Assembly (NCBI RefSeq): GCF_029338355.1 | Contig: NZ_CP119802.1 | Location: 2,108,001 to 2,172,000, forward strand | Direction of reading: 5' to 3' | Length of the DNA stretch: 64,000 nucleotides | Source of the DNA: Halosegnis marinus | Lineage (GTDB): Archaea; Halobacteriota; Halobacteria; Halobacteriales; Haloarculaceae | Shown here: piece by piece, positions 35,433 through 44,081 of the stretch | How positions within the stretch are numbered: the first letter of the stretch is position 1 | Layout: the number at the start of each line of letters is the position of its first letter | The notes under the pieces: generated by a model | What the model was told of the DNA's origin: nothing | The model's input: only the letters and a program-made list of their open reading frames with translations | The model's database searches: none | Position numbers and translations under genes: made by a program

Positions 35433-36212
35433 TCAGTCCGTCCGCGGGATGGCGACCGCGCCGGCCACGAAGAACGCGACCGCGAGCGCCGCGAGCACGG
35501 CGAGGTTGAACAGTTCGGGCGGGAGCGCGCCCGGCACCGTCGAGGCCGCCACGGTCCCCTCCGGGACGTACGCCGCGGCGCGGACGCCCCGCGAGAAGTA
35601 CGTGAGCGGCGAGAGCCACAGCGGGAGCCACTCCGGGAGCAGGCCCGGCGGGACGAACGTCTCCGAGAGGAACAGGAGGGGGAGCGCCACCCCGTTCGAC
35701 GCCGCGATGACGCCGTCCTGCGAGTCGGAGACGCGCCCGAGCACCGCGCCCAGCCCACAGAACAGCGCGACGCCGAACACGACGTAGGGAACCAGAAGCG
35801 GCGAGAACCGCACCGACGCGCCCGTGACGGCGACGACGAGCGCGAGGATGCCCGCGGCCGCGGCCCCGATGACGGCGACGTTCACGAGCGTCTGCCCGGC
35901 GAGCCACTCCCACCGCCGGAGGGGCGTGGTCGCCAGCTTCTCGAAGCGGTTCCCCTCGCGGTGGCGCGCGACCTCGCTCCCCACGCGCGACAGCGGCGTG
36001 AAGAGGACGACGACGGCGAGGTAGCCGGGGACGTAGTAGCCCGGCGGCTCCGTGAACACGCCGCCCGACCCGCCCGCGGTGTTCACCAGCGCGCCGAATA
36101 TCAGGATGATGATGGCCGGGAAGAAGAACGTGAAGAAGACGGCTGTGCGCCGCCGCAGGAACGCCTTGCCCGCGGCGACCGTCTCTGCGCGCACGCGGCG
36201 GACTCTACTCAC
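35433..36212 (-). CDS. ABC-2 type exporter permease
   Basis: 259 residues from GTG 36212, which overlaps the end of the ATPase gene by 8 nt. Six membrane segments; the ABC-2 domain shows FTFFFPAIIILIFGAL, REGNRFEKLATTPLRRWEWL and LFLSETFVPPGLLPEWLPLW, the daunorubicin/NodJ-like arrangement. Partner of the ATPase upstream. The pair lies in the heme synthase neighbourhood, so heme, copper or a lipid could be the cargo; nothing in the sequence decides. Confidence 0.85.
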   Translation of the reverse strand: MSRVRRVRAETVAAGKAFLRRRTAVFFTFFFPAIIILIFGALVNTAGGSGGVFTEPPGYYVPGYLAVVVLFTPLSRVGSEVARHREGNRFEKLATTPLRRWEWLAGQTLVNVAVIGAAAAGILALVVAVTGASVRFSPLLVPYVVFGVALFCGLGAVLGRVSDSQDGVIAASNGVALPLLFLSETFVPPGLLPEWLPLWLSPLTYFSRGVRAAAYVPEGTVAASTVPGALPPELFNLAVLAALAVAFFVAGAVAIPRTD

Positions 36213-37128
36213 TGTTCACCTCCCGGGGGTCGCCCCCCGTGCCGACGGCCTGCCCGCTCAGTTGGAGGTACACCTCCTCCAAGTCAGGCTGTCGCCACAG
36301 CAGGCCGTCGTACTCGACGCCGGCGTCCGCGAGCGCGTCCGCGACCCCGCCCACGTCCTCGGGGGCCACGTCGTCAACGACGAGGCGGCGCTCGTCCGGG
36401 ACGAACGCGAACCCCGCCGATTCGAGGGCCGCGCGGGCGGCCGCCACGTCCGCAGCGCGCACCTCGACGCGGGGCGCGCCGCCGTACTCGCTCACGAGGT
36501 CGCGGGGCGACCCCTCGGCGACCATGCGGCCGTCCGCGAGCAGGCCCACGCGGTCGCAGAGACGCTCGGCCTCCTCCATGTAGTGGGTCGTCACGAGCAC
36601 GGTCGCGCCCGCGTCGGCGAGCGACTCCACGAGCCCCCACACGTCGCGGCGGCCCTGTGGGTCGATGCCGGTGGTCGGCTCGTCGAGGAACAGCACCTCG
36701 GGGTCGTTCACGAGCGCGGTGGCGACGCAGGCGCGCCGCTTCTGCCCCCCGGAGAGGTTCTCGTAGTAGGTGTCCGCGGCGTCGGCGAGGCCCACGTCCG
36801 CGAGCACGGCGTCGGTGTCGCGCGCCTCGTCGTAGAGCCCGCCGTAGTAGTCGACGAGTTCGCGCGCGGTGAGCCGTTCGGGCGGCGAGAACTCCTGCGG
36901 GAGCAGGCCGACGAGTTGGGGGTCGGCGTCGGCCGGGTCGCGCCCGAGCAGTTCGACCTCTCCCTCCGGCTCGGTCGTCCCGGTGAGCGCGCGCACGAGC
37001 GTCGTCTTGCCGGCCCCGTTCGGCCCGATGAGACCGTACACCTCGCCCGCCTCGACGGCGAGCGAGACGCCGTCGAGCGCGACCGTCCCGCCGTAGGCGC
37101 GGCGCACGTCGGACGCGCGGATGGTCAT
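36205..37128 (-). CDS. ABC exporter ATPase (DrrA/NosF-like)
   Basis: 307 residues from ATG 37128. Walker A GPNGAGKTT, signature LSGGQKRRACVATAL, Walker B VLFLDEPTTGIDP, switch His in TTHYMEE, and a C-terminal domain of about 85 residues with GSPRDLVSEYGGAPRVEV, typical of DrrA. It drives the ABC-2 permease that follows. Forty-nine bp separate it from the DUF7546-like gene upstream on the same strand. Confidence 0.88.
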   Translation of the reverse strand: MTIRASDVRRAYGGTVALDGVSLAVEAGEVYGLIGPNGAGKTTLVRALTGTTEPEGEVELLGRDPADADPQLVGLLPQEFSPPERLTARELVDYYGGLYDEARDTDAVLADVGLADAADTYYENLSGGQKRRACVATALVNDPEVLFLDEPTTGIDPQGRRDVWGLVESLADAGATVLVTTHYMEEAERLCDRVGLLADGRMVAEGSPRDLVSEYGGAPRVEVRAADVAAARAALESAGFAFVPDERRLVVDDVAPEDVGGVADALADAGVEYDGLLWRQPDLEEVYLQLSGQAVGTGGDPREVNSE

Positions 37129-37177
37129 ACGCCCGCTCGTGGCGCGCCCGTCTAAGCGGTTGCGTTCCGGCGACGGC

Positions 37178-37873
37178 TCACCGGCCCAGCGCGCGGCGCA
37201 GTCGGGCGAACTCGGCCACCCCCGGCCGCCACCGCAGGAGCGCGACCGTGAGGACGAACACGGCGGTCGAGAGGACGTACGACCCCTGACCGATCGTGGC
37301 CGCGAACGTCGCGCCGCCGGTGACGGTCGAGACGACGGCGGTGATGACCGGGAACGCACACGAGACGCAGGAGAACAGGCCGACGACGCCGGCCGCGGCC
37401 GACCCGGAAACGTCCACGACGGTGGCGTAGACGAGCCACGCGAGCGCGAGGTAGCCGACCGTCTGGTAGGGGATGAGGTTCACTACCACGGCCTCACCGC
37501 TGTAGAGGACCGCGGGGCCGAAGCCGGGCGGCACCTGGTAGGTGACGACCCGAAGCCCCGTTGCGAGGTCGCCGAGCCCCGGCAGCACGAGTCCCCCGAC
37601 CCGCGCGAGCAGGAGGAAGTACCCGACGGCGAGCGCCCCCGCGAGGCGGCGGCGGCGACGCGGCGCGGCCGGCACCTCCGTGTTCCGGTAGGCCCACACG
37701 GCCGCGTTCACCCACACCCACGGGACGGCCACCAGCGCGGCGAACCGGAGCGAGCGCGGTACGCCCGTCACGAACGCGAAGTACAACAGCAGGACGAGCA
37801 GTTCGGCGTTGACCACGGCGGCCCAGAACACCGTCGTCCGGCGGTCGGGCCGGTAGCGCGCGACCGCGTTCAT
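37178..37873 (-). CDS. Membrane protein fused to heme-synthase operon (DUF7546-like)
   Basis: 231 residues from ATG 37873, overlapping the stop of the COX15-CtaB gene by 4 nt. Five to six helices. A Cys pair in FSCVSCAFPVITAVVSTV lies near the membrane surface and could bind copper or heme or form a disulfide. Coupling to heme o synthase suggests a role in oxidase cofactor insertion; similar proteins are called DUF7546 in haloarchaea. Confidence 0.7.
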   Translation of the reverse strand: MNAVARYRPDRRTTVFWAAVVNAELLVLLLYFAFVTGVPRSLRFAALVAVPWVWVNAAVWAYRNTEVPAAPRRRRRLAGALAVGYFLLLARVGGLVLPGLGDLATGLRVVTYQVPPGFGPAVLYSGEAVVVNLIPYQTVGYLALAWLVYATVVDVSGSAAAGVVGLFSCVSCAFPVITAVVSTVTGGATFAATIGQGSYVLSTAVFVLTVALLRWRPGVAEFARLRRALGR

Positions 37874-39234
37874 AGCGCGAGCGAGTCCACCACGACTGCG
37901 AGCAGGAGCGCGCCGAGGTAGGCGTTCGAGGCGTGGAACGCGCGGAACGCCGCGCCCTCCGTGCGCTCGCGGTGGAGGCGGACGACGGCGTAGAGGAAGA
38001 CGGCCCCGAACACCACCGTCGTCGCGGCGTAGACGACGCCGAGTCCCGTCACCGCCGCGAGGCCGCCGGCCGTCGCGAGCGTCGCGGCGAGGTACCAGAG
38101 GATGTGTTTCCGGGTTTCGGTCTCGCCGCGCACGACGGGCATCATCGGGAAGCCGCCCCGCTCGTAGTCGTCCTTGTACGCCAGCGCGAGGTTGTAGAAG
38201 TGCGCCGGCGTCCACAGGAAGATGACGCCCGCGAGGACGACGCCCGGGAGGCCGACGTTCCCCGTCACCGCGGCCCAGCCGATGAGCGCCGGGAGCGCGC
38301 CCGCCGCGCCGCCGATGACCGTGTTCTGGACGGTGTTCGGCTTGAGCACGAGCGTGTAGACGACGGAGTAGAACACGATGGCGACGAAGCCGAGCGCCGC
38401 GGCGAGCGCGTTCACCTGCAGGAACGCGACCAGCGACAGCGCCGCGAGGACGACGCCGAACGCCACGGCGTTGCGCACGGGGACGAGTTCGGTCGCGAGC
38501 GGCCGGTCGCTGGTACGCTTCATCCGGCGGTCGATGTCGCGTTCGAGGACGTGGTTGAACGTTCCCGAGGCGCCGATGGCGAGGACGCCGCCGCCGAGCG
38601 TGTAGACGACCGTGTCGACGGCGAGGCCCGGTCCCGACGCCAGCGCCATGCCGGCGGCGGCGACGAGCGCGAGCAGCCACATCAGCCGGGGCTTGGTCAG
38701 CCGGAAGTAGGCGGCGACGGTGGCTTTCGCGCGTCCGAGGGCGGAGTCGAACGCGATGTCGGGGTCGGCCGGGTCCGCGAGGTCCGGCTCGGGGGCCGAG
38801 GTCGGGGCGTCGTCGCTCCCCGTCTCGGCCTCCAGTTGCCACGCGAGCGCGAGCGACAGCGCGGCGAAGAGACCCACGGCGACGGCGAGGTGGACGCTCG
38901 GTATCGCGCCGGCCGCGCCCCGGACGGCGACGAGCGCGCCGAGGCCGACCTGGACGGCGTACAGCGCGAGCGCGACGGCGAGGCCGGCGCGGACGCGGGT
39001 GTCGGCGTCCGACCAGCCGACGACGGCCGTAGCGACGACGAGGATCCCCACGAGCGTCGCGACGGCGCGGTGGCCCAGCGCGACGAGCGCGGCCGTCGAG
39101 TCCGGGGCACACAGCGGCCACGTCGAACACGCCGCCGCGGCGTCGGCGAGCGCGGCGGTCGCGCCCGCGACGACGAGGAGGTACACCCCCACGACGGCCC
39201 CCGCGAGGAGCGTCGTGAACTTCGGGCGGCTCAT
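37870..39234 (-). CDS. ctaB: COX15-like/heme o synthase fusion
   Basis: 454 residues from ATG 39234. Residues about 1-145 form four membrane helices resembling half of CtaA/COX15 heme A synthase, with a Cys pair (ACSTWPLC) and His in LGHRAVATLVG and PSVHLAVAV. Residues about 185-454 are protoheme IX farnesyltransferase CtaB, with LERDIDRRMKRTSDRPL and the second motif YKDDYERGGFPMMP. The CtaB half makes heme o from heme b; the COX15 half may help form heme a, perhaps as a homodimer. An acidic linker joins them. Divergent from coxB, 109 bp away. Confidence 0.9.
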   Translation of the reverse strand: MSRPKFTTLLAGAVVGVYLLVVAGATAALADAAAACSTWPLCAPDSTAALVALGHRAVATLVGILVVATAVVGWSDADTRVRAGLAVALALYAVQVGLGALVAVRGAAGAIPSVHLAVAVGLFAALSLALAWQLEAETGSDDAPTSAPEPDLADPADPDIAFDSALGRAKATVAAYFRLTKPRLMWLLALVAAAGMALASGPGLAVDTVVYTLGGGVLAIGASGTFNHVLERDIDRRMKRTSDRPLATELVPVRNAVAFGVVLAALSLVAFLQVNALAAALGFVAIVFYSVVYTLVLKPNTVQNTVIGGAAGALPALIGWAAVTGNVGLPGVVLAGVIFLWTPAHFYNLALAYKDDYERGGFPMMPVVRGETETRKHILWYLAATLATAGGLAAVTGLGVVYAATTVVFGAVFLYAVVRLHRERTEGAAFRAFHASNAYLGALLLAVVVDSLAL

Positions 39235-39343
39235 TGCTCGTACCTTAGCCCGGCCGCACTTATGCCCCGCGCTTTCGCGGGCGGGCGCCCGAGCGCGGCG
39301 CCCCATCGCGGGGTTAATGAGGGGCCACTCCTAAGCGCGAGTC

Positions 39344-40183
39344 ATGACACGCAAGCGTCTCGCGGCGCTCGCGGCCGCCACGCTGGCGCTCCTCGCGCTG
39401 GCCGTCGAGCCGGTCGCGGCGCAGGCCTCGCTCAACGACGAGCTCATCACCGGGCTCAATCTGGAGCTGCTGTACGTCGCCATCGTCATCACGGTCATCG
39501 TCGAGGCGGTCCTCATCTACACCGTCGTCCGGTACAAGGACGCCGAGGAGCCGAAGCCGACACAGGAGAACCGCCGGCTGGAGATCACGTGGACGGTAAC
39601 CACGGCCGTCATCCTGCTGTTCGTCGGCGTCGCCGCCTACCAGGTGCTCGGCGTGCAGGCCATCGGGGGCGTCACCGCGGCCTCGAACCCGAACGCCGTG
39701 GACGCCGCGACGACGTACGAGTTCTCCGGCGCCGTCGGGCCCGAGCAGAGCGAGGCCGACGACGTCCTTGAGGTGGAGGTCGTCGCCCAGAAGTACTACT
39801 GGACCTACAACTACCCCGAGCAGACGGTGAACGGCAACGAGTCGAGATACGTCTCCACGAGCAGTCTCAACGGCGAGCCGCTCGTCATCCCCACCAACCG
39901 GACCGTCTACTTCCACGTCACCTCCGTGGACTGGCTCCACGCGTTCCACGTACCGGACCTCGGCCTGAAGCAGGACGCGTTCCCGGAGCGGTACAACACC
40001 ATCTCGACGGTCGCCTACGAGGAGGGCACCTACCAGCTCTACTGTGCGGAGTACTGCGGCGTCGGCCACTCCGCGATGCTCGGCGAGGTACAGGTCGTCT
40101 CGCCCGAGGAGTACGAGCGGTGGCTCGCCGACCAGCGTGCCTCGATGACCGAGAGCACGAACAGCACGAACGCGTCCGCCTAA
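39344..40183 (+). CDS. coxB: Cytochrome c oxidase subunit II
   Basis: 279 residues. A signal-like N-terminus (to about residue 25, AVEPVAAQA) is followed by two membrane helices and an exported CuA cupredoxin domain. CuA ligands are complete: His in HAFHVPDLGLK and the CAEYCGVGHSAM block (two Cys, Glu carbonyl, His, Met). It accepts electrons from a donor such as halocyanin and passes them to subunit I, encoded at 9947-11773. Convergent with the biotin ligase gene (4-nt overlap). Confidence 0.93.
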   Translation: MTRKRLAALAAATLALLALAVEPVAAQASLNDELITGLNLELLYVAIVITVIVEAVLIYTVVRYKDAEEPKPTQENRRLEITWTVTTAVILLFVGVAAYQVLGVQAIGGVTAASNPNAVDAATTYEFSGAVGPEQSEADDVLEVEVVAQKYYWTYNYPEQTVNGNESRYVSTSSLNGEPLVIPTNRTVYFHVTSVDWLHAFHVPDLGLKQDAFPERYNTISTVAYEEGTYQLYCAEYCGVGHSAMLGEVQVVSPEEYERWLADQRASMTESTNSTNASA

Positions 40184-41022
40184 CGCCGCCGTAGTTCCTC
40201 GCACTCTCCCGTCCGTACTTCTCGCCGCCCGTTCCCCGTCTCGACCAGCAGCGCGCCCGTCGCCGCCACGTCCGTCGCGCGCCCCGTTACCGTCCCGCCG
40301 TCCACCGTCGCCCGCACGTCCTCGCCGAGCGTGACCGCGTGGCCGCGCCAGTCGTCCAGCGCGTCGGCGAACCCGGCCGCGGATTCGACCTGTTCGGCCC
40401 GCGCCGACAGGCGCTCGTGGAGCCGCGCCGCCACCTCTGCCCGCTCGACCGGGCCGCCAGTCTCCGCGCGCAGGGTGGTCGTCGGGCGCTCCGTGTCGAT
40501 GTCATCGGGGTCGAGGTCGGCGTTGACGCCGATACCCATCACGACCGCCTCCAGCTCCTCCGGGTCCGTGAGCGCCTCGTCCACCGGCTTGCCGATGACC
40601 GGCACGGCGTCCACGACGGCCTCGACGAGCACGCCGGCGAGCTTGTAGCGCGCCGCGGGGTCGGCGTCCGGTCGCCCGGACGAGTCGCCGTCCACGACCA
40701 CATCGTTGGGCCACTTCAGCCGCGCGTCGACGCCGAACGACCGCGCCGTCTCGCAGGCGGCCAGCCCCCCGGCGAAGGTGAGCCGCCCGACGTGTTCGGG
40801 GCCGAACTCGGGGTACAGAAGCGTCGAGGACCAGACGCCGCCCGGGGGCGCGGCCCACGCGCTCCCCGAGCGGCCGCGCGCCGCCGTGAGTTCGTTCGCG
40901 ACGGCGAACGCTCCGTGGGGGGCGTCGGGGACCCGTCGCCGGAGGTAGCCGCTCGTGTCGGGCGTGGCGTCGAAGACGGTGACCGGCACGCCGAGGCGGG
41001 CTTCGAGCGCGGGCTCGTCCAT
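40180..41022 (-). CDS. birA: Biotin--protein ligase
   Basis: 280 residues. The catalytic domain has NELTAARGRSGSAWAAPPGG (adenylate loop), RLKWPNDVVVDG and KLAGVLVEA, followed by the small C-terminal SH3-like domain (VRATVDGGTVTGRATDV). No N-terminal DNA-binding wing, so it is a ligase only. It attaches biotin to carboxylases such as the propionyl/acetyl-CoA carboxylase of haloarchaea, which would link to the methylmalonyl-CoA genes at 31-32 kb. Confidence 0.9.
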   Translation of the reverse strand: MDEPALEARLGVPVTVFDATPDTSGYLRRRVPDAPHGAFAVANELTAARGRSGSAWAAPPGGVWSSTLLYPEFGPEHVGRLTFAGGLAACETARSFGVDARLKWPNDVVVDGDSSGRPDADPAARYKLAGVLVEAVVDAVPVIGKPVDEALTDPEELEAVVMGIGVNADLDPDDIDTERPTTTLRAETGGPVERAEVAARLHERLSARAEQVESAAGFADALDDWRGHAVTLGEDVRATVDGGTVTGRATDVAATGALLVETGNGRREVRTGECEELRRR

Positions 41023-41094
41023 GTCGGGGCCAGGGTCCGCGCGCCCGGTGAAGCTGTCGCTACGGGGCAGAGGGAGAGAGAGGAGGAACGGCCG

Positions 41095-41952
41095 TCAGAC
41101 CGTGATGATGGCGCCGACGTACAGCACGACGACGAGGAACACCCACACCACGTCCACAAAGTGCCAGTACATCGAGACGGTGGTGACGGAGGTGTGCTTC
41201 TCCGCGGTGTACTGGCCGAACAGCGAGCGGACGAAGATGATGCCCAGAAGCACCGCGCCGAGGCTCACGTGGAGGCCGTGGAGGCCCGTCAGGCCGTAGA
41301 ACGCCGAGCCGTAGGCGCCCTCGGTGAGGGTGAAGCCCTCGTGGACGATGAACTCGTAGTACTCGTACACCTGGCCGCCGAGGAAGACGATACCCAGGAG
41401 CAGGGTGAGGCCGAGCAGGCCGATGAAACGGCGGCGGTCGTTCTCCCGGAGCGCGACGTGCGCGTAGTGGAGCGTCACCGAGGAGATGATGAGCAGCACG
41501 GTGTTGGCGATGACGAGGCTGCCGAAGATGCTCCCGTTCTCGACGAGTTCGGGGAGGTTCGCCCACGCGTCCGAGCGGATGAAGAAGTAGTAGACGAAGC
41601 CCGCGCCGAAGGTCGCTATCTCGGAGCCGAGGAAGGCCAACATCCCCATCCGGAGGCCGACACCGGTCGATTCGCTCTCCCAGTACGCCTTCACGAAGGC
41701 GTGGTACGTCCAGCCGTAGAGGCCGGCCAGGAACACGAAGGTGCTGGCGATGAACACCGCCGGGCCGTACGCCATGGGAACGAGCGGGCTGTCGCCCGTC
41801 CCGAGCACGTACAGCGACGCGCCGATGTAGAAGCCCGCCGCGCCGATGGCCGTGATGAAGGGCCACCAGGAGGCCTCGCCGAAGCCGCGGGGCCAGTCCT
41901 CCACCGCGGGGAGGTGGTGTCCGTGGTCGTCTGATTCGTCCGCGTGACTCAT
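41095..41952 (-). CDS. coxC: Cytochrome c oxidase subunit III
   Basis: 285 residues from ATG 41952. After a His/Asp-rich N-terminal 25 residues there are seven helices with the subunit III pattern: SEIATFGAGFVYYFFI, QVYEYYEFIVHEGFTL, FYGLTGLHGLHVSLGAVLLG and SMYWHFVDVVWVFLVVVLY. Stabilises the oxidase and supports proton uptake. It lies 72 bp from the start of the biotin ligase gene and is divergent from the membrane protein at 42050. Confidence 0.92.
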   Translation of the reverse strand: MSHADESDDHGHHLPAVEDWPRGFGEASWWPFITAIGAAGFYIGASLYVLGTGDSPLVPMAYGPAVFIASTFVFLAGLYGWTYHAFVKAYWESESTGVGLRMGMLAFLGSEIATFGAGFVYYFFIRSDAWANLPELVENGSIFGSLVIANTVLLIISSVTLHYAHVALRENDRRRFIGLLGLTLLLGIVFLGGQVYEYYEFIVHEGFTLTEGAYGSAFYGLTGLHGLHVSLGAVLLGIIFVRSLFGQYTAEKHTSVTTVSMYWHFVDVVWVFLVVVLYVGAIITV

Positions 41953-42049
41953 ACGGCGCGCTTGTGACCCGACCGTCAAAAGCCCTCCTACTCTCCTCCC
42001 CCCGCCCGGTTCCGACGGCTATACGGTCGCCGCGCCGCTAGCTCGCGGC

Positions 42050-43429
42050 GTGACTCGTCCCCGCGCTCGGCGCCTCCGCGCGGCCGCGCTCGTCTGTTCG
42101 CTCGCGGTCGCCGCGACGGCCGCCGTCGGCCGCGCGCTCGCCCACGGCGGGAGCCTCGGCTCGAACGCGGGGCGCTCGCTCGCCGTCCCGACGTGGCTGT
42201 TCCTCTCGACCGGCGGGGCCGTCGTCGGCGCCTCCTTCCTCCTGTCGTCGTTCGCCACCGACCGCGCCTTCCTCCGGCGCGTCCACGGCTGGCGGCGCGA
42301 CCTCCCGGCCCCGAGCGACGCGCTCGCGACGGCCGGCCGCGCCCTCGGCTTGGTCGGGCTGGCGGTCGTCCTCGTCGCGGGGTTCGTCGGCCCGACCGAA
42401 CCGCTCCGCAACGCCGCCGTCCTGCTCGTCTGGGCCGGGTGGTGGGCGGGGCTGGCGATGAGCGCCTACCTCGTCGGCAACGCGTGGCCCGTGCTCAATC
42501 CGTGGCGGTCGGTCGCACGCGTCCTGCCGAGCGCCGGCCGCGACCTCCCTGTCTCGGGCGCGTGGCTCTCGACGGTCGGCCTGCTCGTCCTGATCTGGAT
42601 CGAGGTCGTTAGCCCGCTCGCGGACGCGCCGCGGCTGCTCGCGGCGGTGGTCGTCGCCTACTCCGTCGTCGCGCTCGGCGGGGCCCTCCTCCTCGGGGAC
42701 CGCTACTTCGCCGAGTACGACCCCGTCTCGCGGGTGTTCCGCTTCTACGGGGCCGTCGCGCCCGTCGAGTACAGTTCGGAGGAGGGGCTCCGCCTTCGCG
42801 TGCCGGGGTCGGGGCTCGAACGCGACTTCCTCGCCGGGTCCGGCGAGGTGGCGTTCGTCGTCGCCCTGCTGTGGGGGACGACGTTCGACGGCCTCGTCGC
42901 CACGCCGCCGTGGGGCGACTTCGCCCGCGCCGCCGTCGGCCGCGGGATGCCGCCGGCCCTGCTGTACCCGCTCGCGCTGGCGGTCGGCTTCGTCGCGTTC
43001 TACGGCGCCTACCTGCTCGCAGTGCGCTACGGCGTCCGCGTCGCCGAGACGCGCCGCGACCCCGCCGAACTCGCGCGCCGGTTCGCCCCCTCGCTGCTCG
43101 CCATCGCCGCCGGCTACCACGTCGCCCACTACCTCGGCTACTTCCTCTCGCTCGTGCCGGCGCTGGCCGGCGCGCTCGCGAACCCGTTCGCGCCCGGACA
43201 GGCGTACACGCTCGTGGTTCCGGGCTGGCTCGGCGGCCTCTCGCTCACCTTCGTCCTCCTCGGCCACCTGCTCGCGGTGTGGGTCGCGCACGCCGTCGCG
43301 TACGACCTGTTCCCCTCCCGCTTGCAGGCCGTCCGGAGCCAGTACGCGCTCACGCTCGTGATGGTGTTCTACACCATGACCTCGCTGTGGATCGTCTCGC
43401 GACCGTACGCCGCGCCCCCCTTCCTATGA
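42050..43429 (+). CDS. Twelve-helix membrane protein next to coxC, unknown
   Basis: 459 residues from GTG 42050, about 12 hydrophobic segments. Notable elements are AYLVGNAWPVLNPWRSVARV, HYLGYFLSLVPAL and FYTMTSLWIVSRP. Its stop overlaps the ATG of a zinc-finger membrane protein by 4 nt, so the two are coupled. Position beside oxidase subunit III suggests a respiratory role but no family is recognised. Confidence 0.65.
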   Translation: MTRPRARRLRAAALVCSLAVAATAAVGRALAHGGSLGSNAGRSLAVPTWLFLSTGGAVVGASFLLSSFATDRAFLRRVHGWRRDLPAPSDALATAGRALGLVGLAVVLVAGFVGPTEPLRNAAVLLVWAGWWAGLAMSAYLVGNAWPVLNPWRSVARVLPSAGRDLPVSGAWLSTVGLLVLIWIEVVSPLADAPRLLAAVVVAYSVVALGGALLLGDRYFAEYDPVSRVFRFYGAVAPVEYSSEEGLRLRVPGSGLERDFLAGSGEVAFVVALLWGTTFDGLVATPPWGDFARAAVGRGMPPALLYPLALAVGFVAFYGAYLLAVRYGVRVAETRRDPAELARRFAPSLLAIAAGYHVAHYLGYFLSLVPALAGALANPFAPGQAYTLVVPGWLGGLSLTFVLLGHLLAVWVAHAVAYDLFPSRLQAVRSQYALTLVMVFYTMTSLWIVSRPYAAPPFL

Positions 43430-43656
43430 CCGACCACGACTGCCCCTACTGCGACCGCGTCTTCGCCCGCGGGGCGTACCGCGACCTCCACCTCGGCCTC
43501 GACCACGGGGGCGACCTGACGCCGGCCGAGCGGGCCGCCTACGAGGACGCGCTCGCCGACGAGGAGGAGGCGCTGACGCTGTTCCGCTACAAGGCGCTCG
43601 GTCTGCTCGTGCTCATCTACTTCGGCTTCCTGATGGCCTACGCCGTCTCGCTGTAG
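43426..43656 (+). CDS. C2H2 zinc-finger membrane-anchored small protein
   Basis: 76 residues. The N-terminus carries a C2H2-type zinc finger (Cys6, Cys9, His22, His27 in HDCPYCDRVFARG and RDLHLGLDHGG); an acidic helix and a single C-terminal membrane helix (LGLLVLIYFGFLMAYAVSL) follow. Resembles small haloarchaeal DUF7410-type proteins. Translational coupling to the preceding polytopic protein suggests a complex of the two. Confidence 0.72.
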   Translation: MTDHDCPYCDRVFARGAYRDLHLGLDHGGDLTPAERAAYEDALADEEEALTLFRYKALGLLVLIYFGFLMAYAVSL

Positions 43657-43716
43657 CGGTCGCGAGCGAGCACGGCTCACGGCGTGTTTATCATCCCCCA
43701 CGACAGTAGGGGGGCG

Positions 43717-44040
43717 ATGACAACCACCTCCGCCTCTCGCTTCGAGGGCGTCACCGGCCTCGCGTCGGCGCTCGCCGTCCTCGTCGGCCTGCTCGTGACC
43801 GCCTACGGCCTCCTGCTCGTCCCGCTCTCCGCGCTCGGGGGGCTCTGGATAGCCGCCATCGGTCTCTCCCTGCTGCTGTCGGGGCTGTTCGCCAGCCGGT
43901 TCGTCGCCGACCGGATGGACCTCGCCCCGGCCGCGCGCCGGAACCTCTCCGTCGGCTTCGGCCTGCTCGCCGTCGTCCTGCTCGTCGCCTTCGCCGCGGT
44001 GAACGGGATGACCGTCGAGTACGGCGAGGCGTCCGCCTGA
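43717..44040 (+). CDS. Three-helix membrane protein, unknown
   Basis: 107 residues from ATG 43717; the TATA-like GTTTATC centred about 30 nt upstream argues against the in-frame ATG at 43684. Three hydrophobic segments with a short Arg/Asp loop (RFVADRMDLAPAARRN). No recognised motif. Confidence 0.62.
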   Translation: MTTTSASRFEGVTGLASALAVLVGLLVTAYGLLLVPLSALGGLWIAAIGLSLLLSGLFASRFVADRMDLAPAARRNLSVGFGLLAVVLLVAFAAVNGMTVEYGEASA

Positions 44041-44081
44041 CGACCGCGCCGCTTTAGTCCGCGACACCGCTTCTCCGACCC

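Noticed and set aside
32972-35758. 928-codon minus-strand open frame covering the htrA region
   Set aside because: Low-complexity Arg/Gly/Asp protein, overlaps three supported genes.
43694-43713. CCCCCA...TAGGGGGG as an operator before the gene at 43717
   Set aside because: Only four to five G/C pairs in a G+C-rich genome; likely by chance.
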